This document shows positions 1 through 13,690 of a stretch of 64,000 nucleotides of DNA, in pieces. Source of the DNA: Hemibagrus wyckioides (lineage: Eukaryota > Chordata > Actinopteri > Siluriformes > Bagridae); contig NC_080726.1 of the NCBI RefSeq assembly GCF_019097595.1, positions 13,689,205-13,753,204 on the forward strand, given 5' to 3'. Both the position numbers and the translations under genes were made by a program. The first letter of the stretch is position 1, and the number at the start of each line of letters is the position of its first letter. The notes beneath the pieces are model-generated. The model made no database searches and was not told the DNA's origin. It worked only from the letters and a program-made list of their open reading frames with translations.

Positions 1-187
1 TATTTAAACTGAATTTGCTGTGATTAGTGTTGTTTTGCAAGGGGGAATAATTTATACATGACTTCACATCTTCACCTGTTCTGTGCCAGTGCAGAAGAGT
101 ACAGATCAAATTAGAAGAACTTGCTATTTTTAGCAGGAAGCAGGTTTTTTATAAAAGGTTTCCTTATGGTGATAAATTATTTAAGTA

Positions 188-448
188 GCACAGTGAATTG
201 AATTACCACCTCACCACTCCTGGGTCCCTGGTTCGATCATGAGCTCAGGTTTCGATGCTCTCACCCTGTCCACATAGGTTTCCTTTGGGATCTCTGGTTT
301 CTTCCGACTGTTCAGAAACATTGTGTGTGTGTGTGTCTTTGTTTATGTGCGTGTGTCTTTTCTGTGTATGTGCATGTATTTCTTTGTGTGTGTGTGTGTG
401 TGTGTGTAGTGCCCTGCAATAGAATGGCATCCCATCCAGAGTGTGTCT
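188..448. repeat. degenerate teleost interspersed repeat with embedded GT microsatellites
   Basis: The stretch reads like the widespread fish repeat that begins with a phrase such as ccacctcaccactcctgggt and continues through ggttcgatc, tttcctttgggatctctggt and ends near gccctgcaatagaatggc. Two GT-rich tracts (321-336 and 385-408) interrupt it. Related copies in this window lie at 17590-17860, 21485-21720, 31715-31975, 47391-47650 and 60080-60385, some inverted. The family name is not certain from sequence alone. Confidence 0.5.
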
Positions 449-1254
449 TTATTGTTTATAGCCAATTCAGAGAGACAGCATACCATATAAGCTTATGTCT
501 TGCTTTAGCACTCCTAAATTGATTTAGAAACGTTGATTTGCATTTATGAAGCTGGCAAAAGTAATGTTTCCTCATTCTCCCTCCAGTATCAAAAGCCAAA
601 GCTAAAATGTGAAAAGTCACCGCAAACTACAATAAAACGAGGGAATTCTTCTTGCCAGTTTAGGTGACGTTTGTTTATAAAGGACATGCACACTTCACAT
701 TTCTAGTGTGACTGCGGCTTTATGTTATTTGTTGCTGGTGAAGCTGGTCATAGGTCACAGATTAGGCTTGAGCTCTGCTTTCTCAGTATTATGTAATCTG
801 CTGTAGATGGAGTGTTTTCCTAACCCCACAGATTCCCATTAAACACAGACTGTGTGACTGAGCATCTTCATTTCTCATGGTTTTTAGAGAGTTCATCTGC
901 ACTTAATCACTCCTGGCCATAACTGGCTTCCTCGAAGCGTCTTTGATCCAGACTGACCAGAATTACTGAGGCTGCACATTTAGCACTTTCTTGGCTGTCC
1001 TCCTCCAACTACGGCTATCGATCCAGCGGCCAGATAGCTTAATCAATCAATTTGACTTTGTCTGTTTGATGCGGGGATGCTTAAATAAATAAACGGAGGG
1101 AAGGTGGGAGCTGCTAGTGCTCTCCTCACTGGCCTTTACTGCAGCGAGTGGCCTTTACCACGGCAGGATGTGATGGCCTTGTCTAATTGGCTGTCAGAAA
1201 GTGGGGCCTGAGTGCCAGTTTGATGTGGCCCCGTTACTCAGGCGGCTCCCGCAC

Positions 1255-1376
1255 ACACAGCCTCACACACACACACACACACTCACACATTCTTTCTGTT
1301 CTACACACACCCGTACTTACACACATACACACACACTTTCATGCACTTTCTCACACACACACAAGAAGCACACACT
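1255..1376. repeat. CA-rich low-complexity tract
   Basis: Interrupted (CA)n and cacacactt-type sequence. Open frames over it are histidine/threonine-rich artefacts. It has no coding value. Confidence 0.85.
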
Positions 1377-2349
1377 CGAGTGCACTCCACCGACACCTGC
1401 TCTTGAGCAGCCAGCCATCCAGCTTGGTGTAATTCGTAGACAGGCGTAAAAGTGGCTGTGCGCCGGGTCTGCCGGCGCTCAGTCGACAGAGCGTGAGCCA
1501 ATCAGTCATGCCTCTCCACTCAATCAGACGTGTCTGATTCTGATTAGTGCCCTGCTAAAGCAACTAAGCCTGCAAAAAAAACCCACACTTGCACTTTGCA
1601 TCTCTTTTCCTTTTAAGGGTGTGAAATGCAGCAGCCTTGTTCAGACAATGCTGTAAGCATTAAATGAGACTCTCATGAGAAATGAATATCTCAGTTAATG
1701 CTAACTCTGGTTTATTCGGGATTGGACTTCAGATACACTAGGCATCCCTGTTAGATTGTAGCTGGCACTCTTTTAGTGTGGTATGGCAGGGCAGAGGAAG
1801 TCAGGGTGGTAGTAGTGCACTAGGCAGGGTGTGATAGCAGACTGGCTCTCTCTGCTCCTGTCTGAAGCTGATGGGAAACACACTCTCTCCATGGCTGCAC
1901 TGTGACAGAAACCGGAAAGCCATTGAGACAGAGTGCTGACATTTAACGATGACCTTTTCACGGGACTTCATCATCTATTACCCAGCCGATCTTAGTGCCA
2001 GGATGAATTTATAAACCCCTGCTGTGCATACATTTACAGCTAGGAGCAGGGCGAGATGTATTTGTGTGGGCTGTTTGTTAAAAGCCAGTCACTCAGTACC
2101 AGAGCTAACTTAGCTTCCAGCACACAGTAGACAGCTCCAGCTGAGTCGGACATGGTCCAGCACTCATGTTGGGTTAATAAAGCTTCTCAGCACGCTTATT
2201 AATGAAAAACTTTTAGATTCTATACAATGAATATCAGATCAAATACCTCATATATTATCAGCTAATGCAGTCACAAGTTTCATGATAAGCTTTACTTGGT
2301 GACACTTGGTCAGTGGCACAATTACACCAGATAGAGCTGTTTGGAAAAA

Positions 2350-2353
<4 letters not shown>

Positions 2354-2422
<69 letters not shown>

Positions 2423-2435
2423 ATGTATATATAAA
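2354..2435. repeat. (TA)n microsatellite
   Basis: About 28 uninterrupted TA units (2354-2410), then a degenerate TATG/TATA tail. It lies just upstream of a SINE-like repeat. Confidence 0.95.
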
Positions 2436-2519
2436 TAACATTTAGAATATGTATTAATCAACTTGTGTTTATATTAGGTTTATTTATTAATTATTTATTT
2501 ATTTGATTAATTATTTATT

Positions 2520-2900
2520 TATTTATCCCCCCTCCTCCTAATTTTCTCCCTAATTAAGTCACGGCCAATTTCTCCCCATTAAGCATCTCTCCCCTTTCAC
2601 ACGACAGCTATCAGGCAGGGAGGGCGAATGCTATCACGTGCTTCCTCCGAGACACGTGAAGGCAGCTGAATGCAGCTACATCTTTTCAAACTGCTGCTCC
2701 TGCAGTGTCAAGGTGTGGCATAACACACTCAGAGGAAAGCACTATCCACCCACTTTCACATGCATACACCAGTGATTGGCTAGTGTCTCTGGGACTGATG
2801 AGGAGAGAGTATACCACATCTCCCACCCTGAGAGCTCAACCAATTTGACTTCCCTGGGCTCCCGGTCATGGACGACTGCATCGGCATCACGATTCGAACT
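2520..2900 (-). mobile_element. tRNA-derived SINE-like repeat
   Basis: The block begins with a C/T-rich segment (cccccctcctcctaattt) and ends near 2895 with cgattcgaacttc, which is the reverse complement of a pol III B-box (GGTTCGAATC type). This indicates a tRNA-derived head on the minus strand. Internal phrases such as tcacgtgcttcctccgagac and gtgattggctagtgtc are ones I recognise from a family common in otophysan fish. No target duplication was established. Confidence 0.6.
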
Positions 2901-3419
2901 TCTGATCTATAGATGAAAGGGTGAATGCTTTTCTGAGCTCTTTTTAAGAAGAAAAAGTGGATGCACAGACTGTAACCATGACAACGTTGTTAGAATTGAG
3001 TTCTGCCTTCTGTCTGATTGTCCCACTTAACAGTTTAGCTGTGTAGATTACAATCATAAGAGCAGATTTATTTGTTAATGTCATTTTAGCAAGAGCCCTG
3101 CTTGCATGGCTTTGGAGGGAAAATAATCAGAATGAGAGAGCTTGTTTTCTTGGTTTGCACATGCTTTCTCAGCTGTGACCTGATTGGTCAAGTGATTAAA
3201 AAAAAAAATTTGTTAGTCAGAGAATTTTGCGCTTTTCTAATATACTTGAGCTTCTTCAACATCTTGAAAGTGCTGCCTGTGATACTGCCCCCTCGTGGCC
3301 ACTTGCATTGGTCCACATGTAAAATATTCAGGTTGAGCGAAGAACATATAACGATGTACTAGATTTAAGAACGATTCTTCAGGTAACTCTTTCTGTACTG
3401 GTTTGAAAAGTGGTTCCAT

Positions 3420-3720
3420 GATTGCGGTGCTGGAATATCATATCACAATACGTGAAGACATTTTTATACAATACACAATATCTATCAGCAAAACAGAGCA
3501 GAACAAGGATCTATTATTTCTTACGTTTGAACTGTTTAAAGATTAAATAATGTTTTTTACATCATCTATTCATTTCCTTTTAGGGTGTAATTATTAAAAG
3601 AAAACAACAGTTTTAAATACCAAGATTAATATCACAATATAGGTGATATCTCAGAAACGATGACATCATATATCACCATATTGATCTTATATCATATTGT
3701 CATATTGCCCAGCTAGAGCA
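3420..3720. repeat. AT-rich MITE-like repeat
   Basis: This stretch has repeated atatcacaatat-type motifs and ends in tcatattgcccagctag, resembling the terminus of a common fish MITE (tattgcccagccctag type). Its inverted symmetry is weak and its boundaries are approximate. Confidence 0.35.
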
Positions 3721-4080
3721 AAAGAAGAAAAAAAAAAATTCAACCATTCAAAATTGTCATAATCCATCTTAGACAAGCATCTCAGCTTTCTTTCCTGACA
3801 ATGGTTGGTTCTCAAATGAATAATAGAGTTGAAAGTAACAGGATGCGAGAGCTTATTTTTCAGCTTCCTGTGATCTGCAAGAAATTTCAATGATACAGCT
3901 TCCTTCTTTAGAAAATTCCGGCTATTTTATAGGAATAAATGTGTTCAGGTATCAAGGTTGAGGTTGGGTCTACGATGTACATTTCATGACATAAATCATA
4001 AATGACTTATGGAAAAGGATATTTTAAGCATGATATGTCAAACAGATTCATATATTATAGCAAAGAAAAATATTATTTAT

Positions 4081-4085
<5 letters not shown>

Positions 4086-4133
<48 letters not shown>
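4086..4133. repeat. (TA)n microsatellite
   Basis: About 23 TA units, followed by an imperfect palindromic attatctagataatata extension to about 4160. Confidence 0.93.
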
Positions 4134-4137
<4 letters not shown>

Positions 4138-5699
4138 TCTAGATAATATATATATTATCTAGTGTATTTGTATTGGGCTAGACAGGCAAAACAATTTATT
4201 GATATGTATGTATTTATATATGTATTTATAGATATGTTTAATAACATATTTATTTGAAATATGCACATTGGTGATGTCAAGGATATTTCACCTACGATTA
4301 AAATCTCGTTTATGTTTTTATTACAAATACAGATGTAATATCAGTGGAATACAAACGACACCACAATCATGGAATTACTTTTAGCATCTTTTATACAGGA
4401 TGTTATCACAGAGCAGCTGGTTAACAAGTTTAGCATTAGCTAATGCAGTCAGCTAAAATCTCCTGTACAGAAAACACTCTTTTACAACAGAGCGTCATTT
4501 GACTACTCACATTAGAAAACGTTCACGTGATTCATTCATTCCTGGCCTTCAGGCTGGTCAGCAGGAGATCGGTGGACATGCATTGATGCTTGGGGACGCC
4601 ACAAAAGGGAAAAACAACTGCACAAATCTTCCAGAACTGACCCGAAAATTGCATGCAAGCTTCATTTATAGGATAAGATGTAGGAGCTGACATGTTGCTA
4701 GTGTTTAATAGGCGTTGAGCTGCTGGTCATGTCTCTGCTGTTTCTCTCTTGCTTGGTTTGAGCCAGCTGAAAGCCAGAGTCTGGGAGTCTGAGACTGACT
4801 CCCTAGACACTCTGTCCTGCTCCTACGCCAGCGGAAGGTTTGTCTTTCCTCCTTCCCTCTCATCACACCTTCTCGAAAAGACATAGCACCACTTTCTCTT
4901 TTTTTTTTTTTTTCATTTGATCATTCGTTTTCTTGATTGTATCATAATAATGAAATCTTTATACTTCTTACTCCATCTTGTTTTCTAAGTCATATTGCTT
5001 TCACACTTTTCGTCCGATTTTCAAATAAACACATCTTTTATTTATCCTGAGTTGATTTTCTTGTGTTCTCTCCAGTGTATTGCATTATCCTACCATTCTT
5101 TTATCCTTCATCTATATGGTTCACACCTACTCTGCCTGTTTCTGACCTATCTGTGACACTGACTTGACTGCATGCTTTATTAGCAGTGGCCTTGTTAGAT
5201 GTAATGTAGCTGTAGGTCAAGTAGGTATTGTCTGAAACCTAGCGCTGGATAAGATATCTGTGTTTTAATGTTATGTAGTATTAAAATGCACTAGAAATCT
5301 GCACGGTAGAAATATTTATGCTTTCCTTTTGCATATGCAAACCTTGTCCTTTACCTAGAGACTGATAGCATGACATTTTAGTAGAAGAAACATCCACCTC
5401 CAAGACCTTTTTTTTATTTATTTATTTATTTTGCTTGTTTTTTTGTTTCTCTCCACTCTTTCTTAGACAAGAGTGCAGCCATGTTTTAACACCGTATCTT
5501 TTAGACTTTTACATTCTGAGCTAAGCTAGAAGAGGCATAGTCAAGCCCTGCAACCTTTCTGAGGGCCAACGTGCTGGAAAAGATGAGTCACAATGCAGAG
5601 GTTTGCTCGATGCTGTAGATCTGGTGTAGATCCCATCCGTGTGGGATGTGCTGTTACCTTGGCTGAGGACTGTAGAGAAACCGGCAACCCTGTCTCTCC

Positions 5700-5700
5700 T

Positions 5701-5727
<27 letters not shown>
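5700..5727. repeat. (CA)n microsatellite
   Basis: CA repeat of about 12 units. A second short CA run follows at 5887-5905. Confidence 0.9.
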
Positions 5728-5734
<7 letters not shown>

Positions 5735-7070
5735 TGCTGTGGATTACTGGAGCACAAAACTGCTCCTCGTATAACTAATTCATCTCGAACTTCAGACACT
5801 GTAACCCTGTTTCGGGGGTACGGTAAATGATTAATATTCTGGAGAGTTGTGGATAAGCTCACAGTGTTTTCTTTATGCATGAAAGTACACACACACACAC
5901 ACACATGCAAAATAATGAAATACCTAGCCCTGCTCTTGAGTATCTGTAAAGAAATCATTAAGTTTTTCAAATAAATGCTACTCTTTTATGAGTCTATAAA
6001 AGTTTCTCTTCATGGGAGAAGATAAATGTCCTCACATTCATCACATGCTCCTGTCATTATAAGGACGTGTGTGTCCCCATAAAAAGTTAAATACATGTCC
6101 ACACACTGGATTTCTCCGGCTAGTCAGCTACATTAATTGTTTGCCAGCGTGAGGATTATGACTAGTCAGTGCAGGGGAATAAACATTTATGTAGACAGTT
6201 AAGCAAACAGACAAAATTTACTTTGATAGTGTGAAACTATTTCAGACTTGATGAAGACAAATCTACACAGCACCACACGCTGTCAGAGACAACGCTGGGA
6301 AAAGTCATTAGTATGTTCTGCTCTTTTGTTTTAGTGCGATCTTATTACTTTTGGAGCACTTTAATGGTGTAGAGTTGTAAAAATAAATAAATAAATAATT
6401 GCATTCTTGGTACTTCCAAGGAAATCAGGACCAGCCCTCTTTTTGTGCCTGCATTTCAAATGAACATTTTATATATATATTTATATATATATATATATAA
6501 AGTCATTTCAACCAGAGGGTCTGACCAGAAGAAAGCAGCTCCTAAAGCTGAATAAACAAATGAGCTTAACCCAGTTTACACCAGATACATAGAACTGGTG
6601 CAGTATTTGTGAGTAATTATTATTTATATATGTCTAAATTAAAGCAGCTAATAGTTTTCAGCTAGCGCATTGATGATATGATTGATTTATCTTTTTATAC
6701 ATTTAATGTTCTGATTTTTTTCAATTTATTAATATTTTTACAGTGTTTTATAAAGAAAGCTAGAAATATGGTGTGTATGGTTATTAATTGAAGTGCAGTT
6801 GGATGTGTTCTTTATCAGCATGTTTCTGCAGTTAGCCTAATAGTAATGTACTAAATCAGCTTTTGCTTTAAGTGTGTAGTTTTTCTTAAAATAAAAATGA
6901 ATATCCATGTTATATATACACACACACAGATATAAGTGACTTTTTCTTCAGTTTTGCTTTATTGTGTCAGGCTAACTACATTGACTGTGTGTGTGTGGGG
7001 GGGGGGGGCATAGAGAGCTTGTGTCACTCTCCATTAGTTGCTGTATGGACAGGCAGGCGGTCGTCCACAG

Positions 7071-7092
7071 CTGTGTGTGTGTGTGTGTGTGT
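7071..7092. repeat. (TG)n microsatellite
   Basis: Short TG run in a G-rich setting. A poly-G run of about 10 lies at 6998-7008. Confidence 0.85.
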
Positions 7093-7199
7093 GCAAGCAC
7101 GTGTTTTAGTGTGTGTCCCGTTCACCGGCCGCAGGTGCAAACTAGGCCAGGCAGCATCTTCAGTGTCCAGCCGTCTGAGGTGGAAATATGAAACACACC

Positions 7200-10100
7200 T
7201 CATACTCATTTGTCACCTCTCCTGATGAAGACAGATGTGTGTTTTTGTCCATCTCGGAGCGAGCTGTCCACTTCCCTCCTCCATCTGCACACCAGAGTGC
7301 GCGAGTGTGTGTAAGGGACAAAGAGATCCATCACAGAGCAGCGGATAAATCATGAGGATTTGAGATATTTGCTTGATTAGATGTAATTTTCATAATTTAA
7401 ACGTAATTTTCCGAGGCTATCCGAGCAAAAAATAGCAATGAGGCATTATCTATAGAGTATTTATGAGATGTCATCTGCTAAGAGGGAGCGCTGGTAATGA
7501 TAATTAGTCACCTGTTGGCTAAAAGAAGAAGAAGAAGAAAAAAAAAGAAAGAAGGGAAAAAAAAATAACATCTGAGAATAGGGAGTGATCATCTCTGGAG
7601 GCAGCAAAGGCGGTTAGTAATTCTTTAAAGATGGCATAGGTGGAAATGAAAAAGCTAATTGCACATGTTCATAAATCCTGAGCTAATTTAGGAGAACATT
7701 TGACAAGTTCACCGACACTCTTCAAGAGGATTTGAGTGAAGTTTGAGCTTCATTTAAGTGAGGAAAGATGGGAGAGATTCAGTCACTTTGAGATAGCACT
7801 ACATCTGTGAGAGGAACTGCTGCTTCAGTGCTTTTTAAAGAGTGCCAGTCTGTGTTTTTTTTTTCTTCTTCTTCTTCTTCTTCTTCTTCCCCCCCTCTTT
7901 TTTTTTTTTTTCTTGTGTGGATTCCCTCTCCAGCCTTTTCCCGATGTATTTACCGTGTCTGACATTTCTGCCTACAGTAGATGATTGTGTGCAATGCTAT
8001 TTCCAAGGTTGGCTGTGGTCCTCCAGCTTTGCGGAAACTGTTTGAAAGTCACCGTGCGAAATGTCAGCTTTTTCTCCATCCTTTCATGAAAAGGTACTTT
8101 AAATGGCAGTATTTTGCTAGCCTCAGCAGGCTAATTGTGGTAATGTAGTGCTGACAGGTCAGGTGTGAGCTATTCGGAGTCCACTGAACCTGATCCAGCT
8201 GCAGAAAGCGCCAGAGCTTTGCCCCTGTCCTTCATTAACGCACTTCACATTATATTAAATTGCCATGCAAACACATTTTGGTGTTCTTCCGACTTTTCTG
8301 CCGGATTAACAGAAAGCAGTGCTGGGAAGCGCGTAGGACAAAGGAGGGATGAGCGCTTAAGTACATCTACTTATTTGGGTTCAGATTGTAAACTTGCTTC
8401 AGATTGCACCAAAACGTCCCGATTTATGAAGTGCAGTGGCGTCTGTGTGGATTATCTTATTTTGTAATGTGATTTTAATATTCATTTACATTCGAAACAG
8501 CTTCACGTTGTGATTTATTTTTTTTTATTTTTTTTGGTACTCTTATAATCTATGTTCTTGGCGAATACCAAACAGCTTCCTGTCCAGATATTTCTTCAGG
8601 CACCCCTGCAGTTCCGTAATGACAAGCCCACATAGTCGGCATTTGTGAATTCAGCTATAGTGGATGGAGACAACAAACAGCAGTGCACATTATTGTTGAG
8701 AGGAAGCAATGCAGCCAGTGCCTGGGGCTCTGTGGCACCATTCAGAGAGCTGGTTTGATATGTAACCATAGTGCAGCACTCTAGAGAGCGAGGGATGCTG
8801 AATACTGAGAAGAGGAAATTAAAGTCTCCCACTGACTGCAAGGCCCCTGATGGGACCCTGCAGTAATCTCTGAAACGGCTGCCTGGCTGTAAATGCTAAA
8901 GAGACCACTAACTTGCATTAAAGCCAGTTATCCACAGAGTAACTCACATTATACTTGAAGGAGTTGCCCAGTCCTGTTCTCTGTTTCCTAACAGCTGATA
9001 AAAGCACCCTCTTATTTGCACATTTGTATCTGTTTTCTTATCAAGCATTATCTATAATAACACGCAGCAGGAGGGGGAGAAAGCAACTTAAAGGCTTTCA
9101 TCTCAGCAATTGCTCTAAAGCACCCAGATGGGCTATCTAATGGCGCGATTGACAACCTTACAGAGTGCAGTCATTCTGAGCATCACTCTTCCTCCTCTCA
9201 ATGCCAGCTGGGGTGTCCAGGCTCCGTGCAGATGTTGCATAGCCAAAGGCACATCTGGATGACCTCCTCCCAGCTGCTCAGACACGACCCTGGAGTGCGT
9301 TTGTGGTTGGCGGCGGCGGCGTCTGGAGGTGCAGATGATGAATAGACGAGGCTGTGTCGTCTGGCCACCGCAAGCGAGCGCCGTGCGTTTCCATGCTGCT
9401 ATTCATCAAGTCAGCCGAAGTGAATTTATGCATCTATCACCTGTCAACGATGCACACGGCTCCCCGCACCAAAATGTGCCATTATGAAGTAATTAGATTT
9501 GGCTTTGAGCGAGAGCACGAGACCTGGGTTAGTGGAAAGAGAGCAACTCGCCGGGTTTTGTCGGTACGTGGGGGGAAGAAAGCCTGCCAGAGGAAAAGGA
9601 ATATGTTGGGCTTTGTCTTGCAGTTTTGAGGAAATAATTCATATGTAAATACGGAAGGGAGCTGATACGCACACACACGCTCACTTCCTCCCTCCATCCG
9701 TGCGTTATTCATGGGAACATAAAACATGCCGAGTGTCATTCTGTAACTGGCTGGCTGTAGCGGAACATCTGAACCAAACCATTATTGAGGCAACTTTTGA
9801 TGTCTAAAAATGACAATGTTTAATTCAGCTCCATTTTTCCCTCAGCTTCCCCGCTTCCACTTGGTCAAAGTGAATCATTTGCATGTGCTCAGAAATAGGG
9901 AATTAGCTGCCGAAGGTAATCAAGCAGCCCTATTCTGCCAGATGGCTTTCTCTGTAGTTAGTAAATGGGTGCTTTTAACTGCATTTTATTCCACATTTCT
10001 GCTTCAGATAGCGCTATCATTAGAAGTGATCTACCTGCACAATAAAAGTAATTTCTGTGGGCCTTTATTAGATAAGACCTTTCCTGTCACAGCGGTAAAA

Positions 10101-10560
10101 TGAACGGCTTTCCAAGGCTAATTTGCTATGTCATTGCAAACAAAGAAACCAGGTGTATTTGTTGTATGCGTGTTAATTTTGTATTTCGTGTCCTGTCCCT
10201 CCTGCTATGCTGAAATTAGACTGAATATTTATGCAAATAGCAGCAGCAGCGTGGCATTGTGGAGGAAAGTAGGCTGGGGAGCGTTAAACAAAGGCAGGGC
10301 CTCCGAAAAGCCGTCCTCTGCTGTGTTACGAACGCAACAAGCTGCACCACAGGTTCCTGTAAAAGGTCTTCATTTGTTTGTTGTTAAAGATCTAATTAGG
10401 AAGATGAGAGGGAACAGGATGGGATGGCAGCTTGGCTAATTAAGAGGCGAGTCCAGAGCTCCCTTTGAACCTCAAGGACGCCCATCTATTAGAGCAGCCC
10501 ATCAAAAATGGATTCAGCCTAAGTGCATTTTCAGGTCGCTTTTTGCAAATGATTAAACGT
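7200..10560. promoter_or_regulatory. candidate intronic conserved non-coding / enhancer block of msi2
   Basis: About 3.3 kb of mixed-composition, largely transposon-free sequence with no sustained reading frame. Developmental transcription-factor cores are visible: TAATTA at 7501-7506 directly followed by an E-box CACCTG at 7509-7514, and an octamer ATTTGCAT at 9877-9884. Simple repeats occur only at 7530-7565 and 7855-7915. Complex sequence persisting inside a TE-rich intron suggests constraint, but conservation itself cannot be seen here, so the regulatory call is inference. Confidence 0.35.
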
Positions 10561-11720
10561 TATAGTGGCCGACGCCATAGCTTAGCCTTTTCCTTCAGCG
10601 CATAACTGAGTAGAGTTAATAACATTAAAAATAAAAGTGCAGGCTGTACATTCGAATGCATCTTGGAAGGCATGGAAATGTTTATATTGACAGCACAGAT
10701 GTATGATTATTAGCTCCAGTGGCAAACTGTAATTATAAATATTTTCTGTAAATATGTTTGCGACGTTTTCTTTCCATTCTTGAAGAAGTATCAGTTTAAA
10801 GAAGGAGCTCAAAAAAAATCAAAAATAAAAAAACATCCAGCCAATCAGGACAAGGATCGGTTGCCTGTTCATTTAAAAAGCTCCTCGTCTTGCATTACAA
10901 TTCAGGTCTCCTAGCCAAGACTTCGTATCTGTGTGTTTTGGGAGGAACTGAGTACACTTTTAAAAGAGCCAGCTTATAAGAGGCATTGAGATTTACTCTT
11001 TCGAAGGCAGGTACATCTAATATAATGTCCACAATGTTTATATAGTGTATAGTGAGAATAGACGTGGTGTTAATTAGGTGTTAGTTTGTAATCACCCTGT
11101 TAGGCGTGTAATCATCTTCTCGCCTCTATTAATCTTTTCTTTCACGTGGGCCGAAAACTAATTTCATTAATACTTTCTCTGAAAATGGGAAAAGTCTGGA
11201 TTAGTGTACTTAGTGGAAATAAAAGTGCTTGCTTGCGTGTCATTTGCGCTGGAGGTTAGACTGCTGACGTCTGCAATGTAGTGTGAAAGAAATTTGCCAA
11301 GATCACTCGCAACTTAAGTCAGCAACTCAAGTTTATAAGATACGAAGAGTTTTTTAGACTCTGCTTCCATATATTGTTTTCTGGGAGGATCATTCAGATG
11401 ATTAAAATGGCCCTAATGCACTTGTAGATTTTTCTTGTATTGAATCTCTTGTTTCTAATCGAATTTGTGGATTATTATTAAGCAAGAGACAATAATAAAA
11501 TACAGTTTAGATTAATATGATATACAAATAAGCAAACCAATAAGGCAAAATAAATTACAAATACAGCAAACTAAAATAAAGTCATATTTTTCGTAAGCCT
11601 AGAAAATAGCACATGATACAGTTTATAATTTTTTTTTTAACATGCTGAACTATAAATGGATTTATTTGTTTAGCAGTAATGGCAGGAACAAAGATAGGAA
11701 ACAAAATACTGACCCAGATT

Positions 11721-11752
<32 letters not shown>

Positions 11753-12184
11753 TTTTTATATAAAAGCATGATGCATGATACTTTAATTTAATTCGCTTAT
11801 TTTCTTTTCAATTTAGTCTGATTTAATGGAGCAACTCGCAAATTCCTTGTCTGTGAAATATTTTTTTTTGGCTAATAAAAGCCTTTCTGAATCTGAGATC
11901 CACAGCGGCCATGGAAACATGACGCTCGCATGCATTGTGCTTTTTTCATGGTTTATTATTCTGAGGTTTTGAATTAAATTGTAATTACGTTTTGCATAAT
12001 TTGTGCTCTTTCCTAAAAAAACAACATGTCTGTGGTGTAATGGCCTAGCTGGCCAAACAGTCATCTGCTATGGTTACAAGCTTTAAACAGGCTTCTTAAT
12101 TTTATTGTAAGAATTAATGTTCCATATAAAATTTGGTCCTCAAGATAAGTATTGTCTCCGATTAAGACGCCGTCTCCTCCGATC

Positions 12185-12285
12185 TCTTCCATGCACGCTT
12201 AACCTTCAACTGCTTAACTGGGTTGTAACTGTAATTCACTCTGGATAAAAAGCATCTGCCGAATGAAAATGTAAAATGTAAATCA
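12185..12285 (+). repeat. LINE2/V-SINE-type 3' tail
   Basis: Contains the characteristic tail phrases actctggataaaaagcatct, gccgaatgaaaatg and aaaatgtaaat, close to the generic fish form (ctttggataaaagcgtctgctaaatg). Only the 3' end is recognisable. Confidence 0.65.
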
Positions 12286-13639
12286 GCAAGGGGCGAAATC
12301 AGGCATTTTTTTAATTTGTGTGAATGTTTTACATTTATTTTATTATTTTTTTTACATTTGAGAAAGTCTAAATGTCATGCACAACTCATTCCTGAAGAAA
12401 CAGTTTATATATCACGTTAATGTCCTCTGAAGTGCTCCCCTACATGAAAGTGTGTAAAGGTGCCCTTTAATTCAAGGCTTACTTGATTGAATCAGATAAC
12501 CTCAGAGATAACAATGTCGCCTTCAAAGCCAAGATGCTGTAATATATTAAAAAGCTTTTCTTATTAGCGGGGCCGGCTCTAGCCATTTGGGGGCGAAATT
12601 TGAATTGGAAATTAAAGCCAAGGTGCTGCTGCCAAAAATACGTACATCAGTAACAGTTTAGCAGATAGCTAGTCCACACACTGTGTGTCCTGTCTGAGTG
12701 AACTAAATGTTCTTTGCTAGCTAGGTAACTTCCTCCAGTCCATGACACAATCAGCAATAAATAATAAAGAAATCTCACTGACAACATTAAAAACATTGTG
12801 CTGTCCTTTTTTTTTTTTTTACCGTCTCTTTTCCATTTTTGGTTTCTTATTTTTATGACATGGGCTGTGTCCCAAACCTAAATATAGAGTTGGTCTAAAT
12901 CATTCAAGATAGCATGGCTTTATTTGGACATTTAGTAGTATTTACTATGGACTGATGAAACACATATCTATCCACTATCATTTTTTTCCGCACTGCAGCT
13001 TTATTTTAAACCATTTAAACTTGACAGCATAGACTCATAGGCCAAAATGTATGGCCTGTTAGAGGCAGCGAGGCCCTGAGCAGTCATTTATGATGCTTAT
13101 TAAGTAGACGTAGCTCTGCTGATTAGCGCATATTCAGGCAGTTAAAGCCTAAAACATGACGTGAGAGAGAATCTACCACCCCCACACTGGGGCCTTTTAC
13201 ACAACCTTCTATATATGCCCTCAGATTCAGACATGCATGCTTATCTAATTTGAGCAATTTGTTGAGGGAAGGTTCAGGGAGTAATCTTTTTGTCTTTTCA
13301 GGAAAGTTCAGTACAAGTGCAAGAATGTTTGAGTACCCTTTCTGACATATCTGTACTGGAGAAGCTTAAATATTGCTCTTTAGGGTTAGGCTTGAATTAG
13401 TAGCTGGAAAAATAGGAAGTTAATAGTTTGGAGTCATGAGCACTGGCCAGCTGTGTGCACGTACATACACAACACACACTTACACATGTTAGGAGAACAG
13501 ATAGGAGGCATCTATTTGAACTGTTTTGTATCTTGCAATACTCCACCTTTATGTCATGCAAAAGACAATGCAGCATTGACTCATAACATTACTATGCAAC
13601 ATTGTATTTCCCAATGATGGGAAAAATTTCCCAATATTT

Positions 13640-13690
13640 CCCCTCCCTCCCCTTCCTCCTCCTCCTCCCCTATACTCCTGTATCTCCCAG
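13640..13690 (+). promoter_or_regulatory. msi2: strong polypyrimidine tract and 3' splice site
   Basis: A dense C/T run (cctccctccccttcctcctc and on) ends in tatctcccag immediately before the cassette exon. The tract is unusually C-rich, which could make it responsive to poly(C)- or PTB-type regulators. That last point is inference. Confidence 0.75.

Larger units (their letters stand above)
1..13690 (+). other. msi2: msi2 intron (upstream part; 5' end outside window)
   Basis: No exon is recognisable here. In particular the alanine-rich segment that precedes the C-terminal domain in MSI2 is absent, so the preceding exon lies beyond position 1. The stretch contains dispersed repeats at 188-448, 2520-2900, 3420-3720 and 12185-12285, microsatellites, and a long block of complex, mostly repeat-free sequence at about 7200-10560. 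The remainder (448-2350, 4140-7200, 10560-13640) is AT-rich intronic sequence in which I see nothing specific. Assignment as intron follows from the downstream exon phases and is inference. Confidence 0.8.

Noticed and set aside
7842..8045. Poly-Phe-like frame and polypyrimidine run that could be a splice acceptor region.
   Set aside because: No phase-compatible Musashi sequence follows, and the pyrimidine run is a TTC/T microsatellite.
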